From Candidatus Galloscillospira excrementavium (GTDB taxonomy: Bacteria; Bacillota; Clostridia; Oscillospirales; Oscillospiraceae), in NCBI GenBank assembly GCA_018711785.1, contig DVHW01000031.1, forward strand, positions 1-7,287: 7,287 nucleotides of DNA, read 5' to 3'. The notes under the pieces were generated by a model. The model did no database searches. It had not been told where the DNA came from and saw nothing but the letters and a program-made list of their open reading frames with translations. The stretch's first letter is position 1. The number at the start of each line of letters is the position of its first letter. The translations under genes and the position numbers were made by a program. Of the stretch, positions 1-5,470 are shown in pieces.

Positions 1-14
1 CGGACGAATGTCCG
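1..14 (-). terminator. Possible terminator hairpin after the Nudix gene, cut by the window edge
   Basis: The arms CGGAC and GTCCG form a perfect 5-bp stem around the four-base loop GAAT, 15 nt beyond the Nudix stop codon on the minus strand. A terminator would need a T-run just beyond position 1 on the minus strand, which lies outside the window. It may simply be a short chance palindrome. Confidence 0.25.
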
Positions 15-29
15 TGCGCCGGCCTTATG

Positions 30-602
30 CTATCTCCCGTTCTCCAGCAGAGCTCTGGCCCGGGCCAGGAGCTTGAGGTACACGTGGTCCATCTCCCACT
101 CGTTGGTGATCTCGGTGAGCCGGTCCGCCGGGAGCCAGGCCACGCCGGTGTTCTCCCCCTCCCGCACGGTGAGCCCGTCCGCCTCGTCGGCCAGGAGCAG
201 GTAGCTCACGTTCAGATGCATATGGCTGGGCACATACTTTCCCCGCTTCACGTGGCCCCACACCGGCAGGATGTCCAGGGAGGCGATGTCCCTTGACAGG
301 GGGCGGATATGGGTCACCCCGGTCTCCTCCCGGGCCTCCCGCAGGGCCACAGAGAGCAGGTTCCCCTCCCCGTCGGCGTGCCCCCCGGTCCAGGCCCAGA
401 CCTTGTAGATGTTGTGGTGGGCCATGAGCACCTTGGTGCCGTCGGCGTTCACCACAAAGCCGGAGCTGGTCAGGTGGGCGTACTCGTTCTCCCGGGTGAG
501 CACCGTGTCGGGGTAGCGGGCGATGTACTCCAGGATGATGCGCCGGTCGGCCGCCTCCTGCTCGTCTTGGGGCACATAGCCCCGGATGTCGTCTGCATAC
601 AT
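30..602 (-). CDS. Nudix hydrolase (190 aa)
   Basis: Predicted to hydrolyse a nucleoside-diphosphate-linked substrate in the cytoplasm; the substrate cannot be read from sequence. The Nudix box lies at about residues 73-96, with the helix core R88-E89-A90-R91-E92-E93-T94-G95-V96 matching REUXEEXGU. The first conserved Glu of the GX5E part is shifted: by spacing it falls on Gly80, with Glu79 next to it. The WTGGH segment before the box is typical of a clostridial Nudix group. The N-terminal ~45 residues precede the Nudix fold, and the C-terminal part carries the GVAWLP strand common in these proteins. The ATG has a GAGAGGAG ribosome site about 10 nt upstream, inside the end of folA, and lies 1 nt after the folA stop, so it is probably the last gene of the thyA-folA operon. 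A housekeeping role on damaged or excess nucleotides fits the context but is inference. Confidence 0.9.
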   Translation of the reverse strand: MYADDIRGYVPQDEQEAADRRIILEYIARYPDTVLTRENEYAHLTSSGFVVNADGTKVLMAHHNIYKVWAWTGGHADGEGNLLSVALREAREETGVTHIRPLSRDIASLDILPVWGHVKRGKYVPSHMHLNVSYLLLADEADGLTVREGENTGVAWLPADRLTEITNEWEMDHVYLKLLARARALLENGR

Positions 603-603
603 C

Positions 604-1089
604 TCACGCCATCTCCTCTCTGCGGTAGGTCACATACCGGAACCGGACGCCGTTCTCCTCCAGCTCCTCCCCCTCCTCGGCCACCTGCCACTCCGGCAGG
701 GCGTCCAGGTCGGGCAGCCAGGTGTCGGCTGGCCAAGCGGCGTCGAGCTTGGTGATATAGGCCGTGGAACACCGGTCCAGCAGCGCCCGGTAGACGCTCC
801 CCCCGCCGATAACAAAGGCGTCCTCCGGCGCGGCGGCCAGGAGGGCCTCCAGGGTGGGGAACACCTCCGCCCCCTCGGGGTGGAAGTCCGGGTCCCGGGA
901 GAGCACCAGGTTCCGCCGGTTCTTCAGGGGCCGTCCGCCGGGGAAGGTGGCCAGGGTCTTCCGCCCCAGGATGACCGCGTGGCCGGTGGTGAGGGCCTGG
1001 AAGCGCTTCAGGTCGGTCCGCAGGTAGACCAACTGGTCCCCGCCCTTTCCGATGGCCCAGTTCCGGTCCACCGCCGCGATGAGGTTCAT
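604..1089 (-). CDS. folA: Dihydrofolate reductase (161 aa)
   Basis: Reduces dihydrofolate to tetrahydrofolate with NADPH, regenerating the cofactor that thymidylate synthase oxidises. The length is usual for bacterial DHFR. Visible signatures are the N-terminal IAAVDRNWAIGKGGD loop (residues 4-18, Met20-loop region), the presumed catalytic acid Asp26 in TDLKRF, the NADPH-binding GRKT at 42-45 with the KNRRNLVLSR strand after it, and VIGGGSVY at 93-100. The usual Pro-Trp pair before the catalytic Asp is absent (QLVYL instead). I recall similar replacements in clostridial DHFRs, so I do not read it as loss of function. The ATG overlaps the DUF523 stop as ATGA, implying translational coupling, with purine-rich AAGGGGGAAGGG upstream. 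It shares an operon with thyA, its direct metabolic partner. Drug sensitivity cannot be inferred. Confidence 0.95.
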   Translation of the reverse strand: MNLIAAVDRNWAIGKGGDQLVYLRTDLKRFQALTTGHAVILGRKTLATFPGGRPLKNRRNLVLSRDPDFHPEGAEVFPTLEALLAAAPEDAFVIGGGSVYRALLDRCSTAYITKLDAAWPADTWLPDLDALPEWQVAEEGEELEENGVRFRYVTYRREEMA

Positions 1090-1547
1090 GTCCCTTCCCC
1101 CTTTTCCAGATAGGCCAGCAGCTCGGGCAGGTGCTCCTCGTCAAAGACCGCCAGCCCCGCCCCCTTCAGCGCCGCCGCGGCCACCCCGTCCCCGGGGACG
1201 AGGGCGCCGGTAAAGGTGCCGTCGTAGATGCGCCCGCTGCCGCAGGAGGGGCTCCTAGCCTTGAGGAGAGCGCAGGTACAGCCCAGCCTGGCGGCCAGCG
1301 CCGCCGCCCCCTCCGCGCCCCGGCGGTAGGGGGCGGTCACGTCCGCCCCGGACCGGGTGAGGATCCGCTCCCCCACCCGCTCGGCGCTCTCCCGGGGGGT
1401 GGGCAGGCCCCCCAGCTGCTCCGGGCAGACGGGCACGAAGTGGAGCCCCGGGCGGCGCAGCAGCTCCTCCACCGCCGGGGCGGGGGCGCTGTGCCCGTCG
1501 TAGCGGCACTTCAGGCCCAGCAGGCAGGCCGAGATCAAAATCTCCAT
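1086..1547 (-). CDS. DUF523 protein, TudS-like (thiouracil desulfurase family, 153 aa)
   Basis: This is a DUF523-family protein of usual length. Conserved stretches are SACLLGLKCRYDG (residues 6-18), VCPEQLGGLPTPRE (about 40-53) and LLKARSPSCGSG (94-105). Candidate cluster ligands are Cys8, Cys41 and Cys102; Cys14, Cys90 and Cys92 are also present. Characterised members (TudS) are [4Fe-4S] enzymes that remove sulfur from thiouracil to give uracil. Whether this one does is inference, as the family is broad. The start at 1547 is chosen because the conserved N-terminus begins there; a longer reading frame to 1685 runs antisense-frame through thyA and resembles nothing. It starts 4 nt after the thyA stop with only a weak ribosome site, so coupling to thyA is likely, and it overlaps folA by 4 nt. 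A desulfurase returning uracil to the pyrimidine pool would suit a thymidylate operon. Confidence 0.88.
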   Translation of the reverse strand: MEILISACLLGLKCRYDGHSAPAPAVEELLRRPGLHFVPVCPEQLGGLPTPRESAERVGERILTRSGADVTAPYRRGAEGAAALAARLGCTCALLKARSPSCGSGRIYDGTFTGALVPGDGVAAAALKGAGLAVFDEEHLPELLAYLEKGEGT

Positions 1548-1551
1548 GTCT

Positions 1552-2382
1552 TCACACCGCCACGGGGATCTTCCCCTCCAGGGGATGGGCCTGGTACCCC
1601 TCCAGGGCCACGCTGTCCTTGGTGAAGGCGTAGAAGTCGTCCACCGCCGGGTCCAGGGTGAAGCGGGGAGCGTCATAGGGCGCACGGGCGATGAGCTCCT
1701 CCACGATGGGCACGTGCCGGTCGTAGATGTGGGCGTCGGCGATGACGTGGACCAGCTCCCCCGCCTCCAGGCCGGAGACCTGGGCGAACATATGCACCAG
1801 CACCGCGTACTGCATCACGTTCCAGCCGTTGGCGGTGAGCATGTCCTGGCTGCGCTGGTTGAGGATGGCGTTGAGGGTGCGGCCGCTGACGTTGAAGGTC
1901 ACCGACCAGGCGCAGGGGTAGAGGGCCATCTCGCTCAAGTCGTGGTGGTTGTAGAGGCTGGTGAGGATGCGGCGGGAGGCCGGGTTGTGCTTCAAATCGT
2001 AGAGCACCCGGTCCACCTGGTCCATCTCCCCCTCGGGGTAGCGGTGCTTCACCCCCAGCTGGTAGCCGTAGGCCTTGCCGATGGAGCCGGTCTCGTCGGC
2101 CCAGGCGTCCCAGATGTGGGAGTGGAGGTCGTGGATGTTGTTGCTCTTCTTCTGCCAGATCCACAGAAGCTCGTCCACCGCGGACTTGAGAAACTGCCTA
2201 CGGACCGTGAGGATGGGGAACTCCCGCCGCAGGTCGTAGCGGTTCACCAGGCCGAATTTCTTCACCGTGTGGGCGGGCGTGCCGTCCTCCCAGCGGGGCC
2301 GGACGTCCTGGTCGGTGTCCCACACCCCTTGGGCGAGGATCTCCTTGCAGTTATCGATAAATACCTGGTCGGCGTAGCTCAT
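1552..2382 (-). CDS. thyA: Thymidylate synthase ThyA (276 aa)
   Basis: Converts dUMP to dTMP using 5,10-methylenetetrahydrofolate as carbon donor and reductant, releasing dihydrofolate for FolA. The nucleophile is Cys157 in ALYPCAWS. dUMP/phosphate-binding residues follow at Arg177, Ser178 and Asp180 (NQRSQD), Asn188 (NGWNVMQY), and His218 and Tyr220 (DAHIYDRH). The folate-side WIWQKKSNNIHDL segment is at 74-86, and the C-terminus closes as KIPVAV. The PCAWSVTF and IYDRH wording is the Bacillus/Clostridium style rather than the E. coli PCHAFFQF type. The ATG is supported by AGGAGGA six bases upstream. It heads the thyA-DUF523-folA-Nudix block, has a candidate promoter in the 69-bp gap behind mtaB, and may also be reached by mtaB readthrough, since no terminator is visible there. 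Confidence 0.97.
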   Translation of the reverse strand: MSYADQVFIDNCKEILAQGVWDTDQDVRPRWEDGTPAHTVKKFGLVNRYDLRREFPILTVRRQFLKSAVDELLWIWQKKSNNIHDLHSHIWDAWADETGSIGKAYGYQLGVKHRYPEGEMDQVDRVLYDLKHNPASRRILTSLYNHHDLSEMALYPCAWSVTFNVSGRTLNAILNQRSQDMLTANGWNVMQYAVLVHMFAQVSGLEAGELVHVIADAHIYDRHVPIVEELIARAPYDAPRFTLDPAVDDFYAFTKDSVALEGYQAHPLEGKIPVAV

Positions 2383-2413
2383 GGCCGCTCCTCCTGTCGT
2401 ATGGGTTTTTGTG

Positions 2414-2443
2414 ATTTTATCATATTCCGCTTCTCAGGGGCAA
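2414..2443 (-). promoter_or_regulatory. Candidate sigma-A promoter for the thyA operon
   Basis: On the minus strand TTGCCC (2438-2443) is followed after 18 bases by TAAAAT (2414-2419); an overlapping TATGAT (2419-2424) is a second possible -10. This A/T-rich patch lies in an otherwise GC-rich 69-bp gap between mtaB and thyA, about 30 bp ahead of the thyA start. The -35 box is weak. Confidence 0.45.
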
Positions 2444-2451
2444 GGGGGCAC

Positions 2452-3753
2452 CTACCCCTCCGCCAGCTCCCCCGCCAGGCCGTCCCTCCGGAGGGCGGTG
2501 ACGCGCACCGGGCGCAGGGCGTTGTGGAGCTCCTCCTCCGACCGGGCCCACACCTCCACATAGTTGGGGGCGTGGCCCCGCCAGAGGCCCCCCTTCTCCT
2601 CCTCAAAGAGGACCTCCAGCTCCTCCCCCACCAGCTTCGAGAGGTAGGCGGCGGTCATCTCCTCCGCCACCGCCCGGGCCCGGCGGGCCCGGCGCTCCTT
2701 CTCCTCCCGGGGCACCTGGCCGAGCAGTTTGGCCGCCGGGGTGCCGGTGCGGCGGGAGTAGGGGAAGATGTGCATGGAGGAGAAGGCGCATTTCCGGAGA
2801 AAGTCCAGGGTCTGGGCGAACTCCCCCTCGTCCTCCCCGGGGAAGCCCACGATGAGGTCGGTGGTGATGGCAGGGCTTTCATAGAATCCCCGCAGTAATT
2901 CCACACTCTCATAATACCGCGCGGTATCATATTTCCGATTCATCCGCCTCAGGGTGGCGTCGCAGCCGCTCTGGAGGGAGAGGTGGAAGTGGGGGCAGAG
3001 ATTGGGCAGGGCGGCGGCGCGGCGGCAGAAGTCGGCGGTGATGGTCCGGGGCTCCAGGCTCCCCAGCCGCACCCGCAGCCCCGGCGCGGCGGCGCACACC
3101 GCCTCGATAAGCTCGATGGGCCCCGGGCGGCCGGCCAGGTCCCGGCCCCAGGAGGAGATCTCGATGCCGGTGAGGACGATCTCCCGGTAGCCCTCGGCGG
3201 CCAGGCGGCGGGCCTCCTCGGCCGCGTCGGCCAGGGGCAGGGAGCGCACCGGCCCCCGGGCGTAGGGGATGATGCAGTAGGAGCAGAAGTTGACGCACCC
3301 GTCCTCCACCTTCAGCATGGCCCGGGTCCGGCCGGCCAGGCCGCCGGCGGGCAGGCGCTCAAAGCTCCGGTGGCCCATCACGTCGTCCACCAGCACCTGT
3401 GGCCCGGCCTGCCGGGCACAGGCCAGGGCCTCCAGCGCGTCCAGGAAGGCCAGGCGGTCCCCGGTGCCCGAGACCAGGTCCACCCCCAGCCGCTCCACCG
3501 CCGCCGGGTCGGTCTGGGCGTAGCAGCCGCACACCCCCACCACCGCCGCCGGGTTCTCCTTCTTGGCCCGGCGGATGGCGCCGCGGGACTTCTTGTCGCT
3601 CACCGCCGTGACAGTGCAGGTGTTGACGATATAGGCGTCGGCCCGGTCCTCAAAGGGGACCAGGACATGGCCCCGGCGGAGCAGCTCCCGCTCCAGGGCC
3701 TGGGTCTCGTACTGGTTGACCTTGCATCCCAGCGTGTAGATGGCAAATCGCAT
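2452..3753 (-). CDS. mtaB: tRNA t6A37 methylthiotransferase MtaB (433 aa)
   Basis: A radical-SAM enzyme that methylthiolates t6A at position 37 of ANN-reading tRNAs to ms2t6A. The N-terminal MTTase domain carries the auxiliary-cluster cysteines Cys10 (TLGCKVNQYE), Cys46 (VNTCTVT) and Cys77 (GCYAQ). The radical-SAM motif CxxxCxxC is Cys153, Cys157 and Cys160 within CVNFCSYCIIPYARGP. Later hallmarks are HLSLQSGCD (257-265), TTDLIVGFPGE (297-307) and a C-terminal TRAM-like region from about 372 to the end. KVNQYET and the length favour MtaB over MiaB or RimO. The start at 3753 is preferred over an upstream in-frame start at 3873 because TLGCKVNQ should lie at the N-terminus and GAGG sits 7 nt upstream. 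It is transcribed ahead of thyA and divergent from the hpr-like gene. Confidence 0.93.
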   Translation of the reverse strand: MRFAIYTLGCKVNQYETQALERELLRRGHVLVPFEDRADAYIVNTCTVTAVSDKKSRGAIRRAKKENPAAVVGVCGCYAQTDPAAVERLGVDLVSGTGDRLAFLDALEALACARQAGPQVLVDDVMGHRSFERLPAGGLAGRTRAMLKVEDGCVNFCSYCIIPYARGPVRSLPLADAAEEARRLAAEGYREIVLTGIEISSWGRDLAGRPGPIELIEAVCAAAPGLRVRLGSLEPRTITADFCRRAAALPNLCPHFHLSLQSGCDATLRRMNRKYDTARYYESVELLRGFYESPAITTDLIVGFPGEDEGEFAQTLDFLRKCAFSSMHIFPYSRRTGTPAAKLLGQVPREEKERRARRARAVAEEMTAAYLSKLVGEELEVLFEEEKGGLWRGHAPNYVEVWARSEEELHNALRPVRVTALRRDGLAGELAEG

Positions 3754-3788
3754 CGTGATACCTCGCAGGTTTTGGGTCCTTGCCCGGC

Positions 3789-3818
3789 CGGAAATTGTGA
3801 AAAGAGGGGAAATTTCCG
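3789..3818. repeat. 8-bp inverted repeat in the mtaB leader
   Basis: CGGAAATT (3789-3796) and AATTTCCG (3811-3818) are perfect inverted arms separated by 14 purine-rich bases. It lies 36-65 bp upstream of the mtaB start and about 20 bp upstream of the hpr -35 box. There is no T-run next to either arm, so it is not a classical terminator; an operator or a leader hairpin is possible. Confidence 0.4.
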
Positions 3819-3836
3819 CCAGCGGCCCATTTTTTC

Positions 3837-3865
3837 TTTGTAATTGCGGGGGAGGATGGTATAAT
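3837..3865 (+). promoter_or_regulatory. Sigma-A promoter for the hpr-like/yfbR genes
   Basis: A perfect TATAAT at 3860-3865 is preceded by TGG (3857-3859), an extended -10. The -35 is TTTGTA (3837-3842, spacer 17) or TTGTAA (3838-3843, spacer 16). It is the best promoter match in the window. Transcription would start near 3872, giving a GC-rich leader of about 145 nt before the ATG at 4018. I see no known riboswitch in that leader. Confidence 0.65.
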
Positions 3866-3962
3866 AGCCGCAAGGCGGCGGTTCTCGTTTCGCCTCAAGC
3901 CCCCTCTCCTCCCCCCTGCCAGGGCGGGCGGAAGATCGGGCGGCGGGCGCCCCGCGCTTTCC

Positions 3963-3991
3963 ATTATAGCGGCCCGGCCGCCGCTTGTACA
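3963..3991 (-). promoter_or_regulatory. Candidate sigma-A promoter for mtaB
   Basis: On the minus strand TGTACA (3986-3991) and a perfect TATAAT (3963-3968) are separated by 17 bases. The spacer is almost filled by an inverted repeat, AGCGGC (3968-3973) and GCCGCT (3980-3985), which could be an operator. Transcription would start near 3956 and run about 200 nt to the mtaB start, crossing the hpr promoter in the opposite direction. Confidence 0.5.
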
Positions 3992-4017
3992 GTAGAAACA
4001 CACAGGAGGTCTTTCTT

Positions 4018-4257
4018 ATGAACACCCTTTCCGTCACCCTGGGTTCCGTCCCCGAGGTCAGGACCTTTGCCGATATCGCCAGCCACTACTCCTGCGAGAT
4101 CGACGTGCTCTCCGGCCGCTATGTGGTGGACGCCAAGTCCATCCTGGGCCTGTTCTCCCTGGAGCTGGCCCACCCGGTCACCGTGGAGTTCCACGGCTCG
4201 GAGGAACAGTTCGCCGCCTTTGCTAAGGAGGTCCAGCCCTTTGTCACCAAAGCGTGA
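4018..4257 (+). CDS. HPr-like protein lacking the active-site histidine (79 aa, Crh-like)
   Basis: A small HPr-fold protein. Residues 20-48 align without gaps to HPr: IASHYSCEIDVLSGRYVV corresponds to the ASKY...V(N/D) part and DAKSILGLFSL to the KSIMGVMSL part, so Ser41 sits where HPr has the HprK-phosphorylated Ser46. The stretch where HPr has G-x-H-A-R-P reads GSVPEVRTF, with no histidine near the expected position; His23 is in the helix and does not fit. It therefore cannot carry phosphate for PTS transport in the normal way. Crh of Bacillus is the known precedent for such a regulatory HPr. The ATG has AGGAGG (4004-4009) with 8-nt spacing; an in-frame ATG at 3985 lacks this. It is followed 1 nt after its stop by the deoxynucleotidase gene. 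Role unknown; a regulatory partner is inference. Confidence 0.8.
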   Translation: MNTLSVTLGSVPEVRTFADIASHYSCEIDVLSGRYVVDAKSILGLFSLELAHPVTVEFHGSEEQFAAFAKEVQPFVTKA

Positions 4258-4258
4258 G

Positions 4259-4837
4259 ATGGGCGGGCACTTTTTCGCCTATCTCTCCCGGATGCGCTAC
4301 ATCAGCCGCTGGGGGCTGATGCGCAACACCTTCCAGGAGAACATCCAGGAGCACTCCCACATGGTGGCCGTCCTGGCCCACGCCCTGGCCGTCATCCGGC
4401 GGGACATCTTCTCCCGGCCGGCCGACCCGGGCCTCGCCGCCTCGGCGGCATTGTTCCACGACGCCAGCGAGATCCTCACCGGCGACCTGCCCACCCCGGT
4501 CAAGTACGACAACCCGGAGATCCGGGACGCCTACAAGCAGGTGGAGTCGGTGGCCGCCCACAAGCTGCTCTCCATGCTCCCCGGCGCTCTCCAGGGGGCC
4601 TATACGCCCCTTCTCACCGAGGACTACGACCCCGCCACCCGGGAGCTGGTGAAGGCGGCGGACAAGCTCTCCGCCCACATCAAGTGCCTGGAGGAGCTCA
4701 AGGCGGGCAACCGGGAGTTCGCCGCCGCCGCCGAGCAGACCCTTGCCGCCCTCAAGGCCATGGAGGTGCCCGAGGTGGACTATTTCCTGGACCACTTCCT
4801 CCCCAGCTTCAGCCTCACCCTGGACGAGCTGCAGTAG
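4259..4837 (+). CDS. yfbR: HD-domain 5'-deoxynucleotidase, YfbR type (192 aa)
   Basis: Predicted to dephosphorylate deoxyribonucleoside 5'-monophosphates in a metal-dependent way, in the cytoplasm. The sequence follows E. coli YfbR almost throughout: HFFAYLSRMRYISRWGLMRN at the N-terminus, metal ligands His32 (QEHSH), His67-Asp68 (FHDASE) and Asp135 (KAADKLSAH), Glu71 and Asp76 of HDASEILTGDLPTPVKY as catalytic residues, Arg17 matching the substrate-selecting Arg18 of YfbR, then IKCLEELKAGN and the DYFLDHFLPSFSLTLDE end. The length is about that of YfbR. The ATG at 4259 lies 1 nt after the hpr stop with no strong ribosome site of its own, suggesting coupled translation; an upstream in-frame start at 4067 lies inside hpr in another frame and is rejected. 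In E. coli YfbR acts in a dCMP-to-thymidylate route, so it relates functionally to the divergent thyA operon. Confidence 0.92.
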   Translation: MGGHFFAYLSRMRYISRWGLMRNTFQENIQEHSHMVAVLAHALAVIRRDIFSRPADPGLAASAALFHDASEILTGDLPTPVKYDNPEIRDAYKQVESVAAHKLLSMLPGALQGAYTPLLTEDYDPATRELVKAADKLSAHIKCLEELKAGNREFAAAAEQTLAALKAMEVPEVDYFLDHFLPSFSLTLDELQ

Positions 4838-4856
4838 GGGCGCGCACCGCGCGCCC
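4838..4856 (+). terminator. GC hairpin directly after yfbR (weak terminator or processing site)
   Basis: GGGCGCGC and GCGCGCCC form a perfect 8-bp all-G:C stem with loop ACC, starting on the first base after the yfbR stop. There is no clean T-run after it, only CCTTTCTC about 10 nt on, so it is a poor intrinsic terminator. It could block 3' exonucleases or lower expression of the ACT gene 57 nt downstream. Confidence 0.45.
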
Positions 4857-4913
4857 GCCCAAGGCCCTTTCTCGGCCGTCCAGATCCAATCGACCCTCAA
4901 GGAGTGAATCATC

Positions 4914-5183
4914 ATGCGCGCCATCGTCACTGTCATCGGCAAGGACCAGGTGGGCATCATCGCCTCGGTCTGCGCCCTGCTCGCCGAACACAACGTCAAT
5001 GTGCTGGACATCAGCCAGACCATTCTTCAGGAGTACTTCACCATGATCATGCTGGTAGACGCCTCCCAGGCCGACCTGCCCTTCGCTGACCTGGTGGTGG
5101 CCCTGGAGGAGGCCGGCAAGGCCAGGGACCTGGTCATCCACGCCCAGCGGGAGGATATTTTCAACGCCATGCATCGAATTTGA
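4914..5183 (+). CDS. ACT domain protein, UPF0237 family (89 aa)
   Basis: A stand-alone ACT domain, a small fold that usually binds amino acids or similar ligands and regulates a partner. The first strand and loop MRAIVTVIGKDQVGIIASV (1-19) hold the GKDxxGI ligand-loop pattern. ALLAEHNVNVLDISQTIL (21-38) is the helix plus second strand, YFTMIMLVDAS (41-51) the third strand, and the C-terminal part ends HAQREDIFNAMHRI. The length and the DIFNAMHRI end match UPF0237, a family related to the N-terminal ACT of GcvR. AAGGAG (4899-4904) lies 9 nt ahead of the ATG. UPF0237 genes usually precede a UPF0210 gene closely, and the same order holds here but with 539 bp between them. The ligand is unknown; regulation of the UPF0210 partner is inference. 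Confidence 0.92.
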   Translation: MRAIVTVIGKDQVGIIASVCALLAEHNVNVLDISQTILQEYFTMIMLVDASQADLPFADLVVALEEAGKARDLVIHAQREDIFNAMHRI

Positions 5184-5191
5184 GCGCTGAG

Positions 5192-5315
5192 CCGTCGTGA
5201 GCAGGTGGCTAAGACCCGGAGCGGAGCGAACGGACCGGAGGCCCCTCGGGGCCGCAGGCCGGCTTGCGCAGCCGGAGGGGCTTAGACACCGTCGCGAACA
5301 GGCGAAGCGTGACAG
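5192..5315 (+). repeat. Structured tandem repeat, unit 1
   Basis: The first of two units sharing their ends. The left end CCGTCGTGAGCAG (5192-5204) recurs at 5330-5342. The right end is 25 nt (5291-5315, starting GTCGCGAACAGG) and recurs at 5426-5450 with one difference. Between them GGTGGCTAAG (5204-5213) pairs with CTTAGACACC (5281-5290) with one mismatch, enclosing GGCCC/GGGCC (5240-5244, 5249-5253) and CCGGCT/AGCCGG (5259-5264, 5270-5275). GGACCGGAG (5232-5240) is also found in unit 2. No protein homology is evident. It may be a folded RNA or an intergenic palindromic repeat; strand is assigned only by the flanking genes. Confidence 0.75.
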
Positions 5316-5329
5316 GAGGAAGCGCGGAA

Positions 5330-5450
5330 CCGTCGTGAGCAGCCCGGATGGACCGGAGCGACGGGTGCAAACCAGGCCAGTTCACAAACTGGCGGTTTGT
5401 GCCCGGAGTCGGAAGGAAGCCGGGCGTCGCGAACAGGCAAAGCGTGACAG
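5330..5450 (+). repeat. Structured tandem repeat, unit 2
   Basis: Same ends as unit 1, at a period of 135-138 bp, but a different inner stem: GCCCGG (5342-5347) pairs perfectly with CCGGGC (5420-5425) at exactly the place where unit 1 has its stem. Inside, positions 5362-5373 pair with 5394-5405 as 12 bp including two G:U-type pairs, then GCCAGTT (5376-5382) pairs with AACTGGC (5387-5393) around loop CACA. The single difference in the right end (A5439 versus G5304) lets CAAAGC (5438-5443) pair with GCTTTG (5450-5455). The wobble pairs favour folding as RNA. Confidence 0.75.
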
Positions 5451-5470
5451 CTTTGCGCGCGGAGCGCTCT

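Noticed and set aside
2383..2451. Terminator between mtaB and thyA, or a folate riboswitch ahead of thyA
   Set aside because: Only a 4-bp GGGG/CCCC pairing without a T-run, and 69 bp is too short for a folate aptamer plus switch.
1546..2898. A long plus-strand frame (450 codons) opposite thyA and the end of mtaB
   Set aside because: Shadow frame rich in Val/Gly/His, crossing two well-supported minus-strand genes.
5189..5461. CRISPR array
   Set aside because: Only two copies, at ~137-bp period, with internal stems and no cas gene; repeats and spacers are not of CRISPR size.
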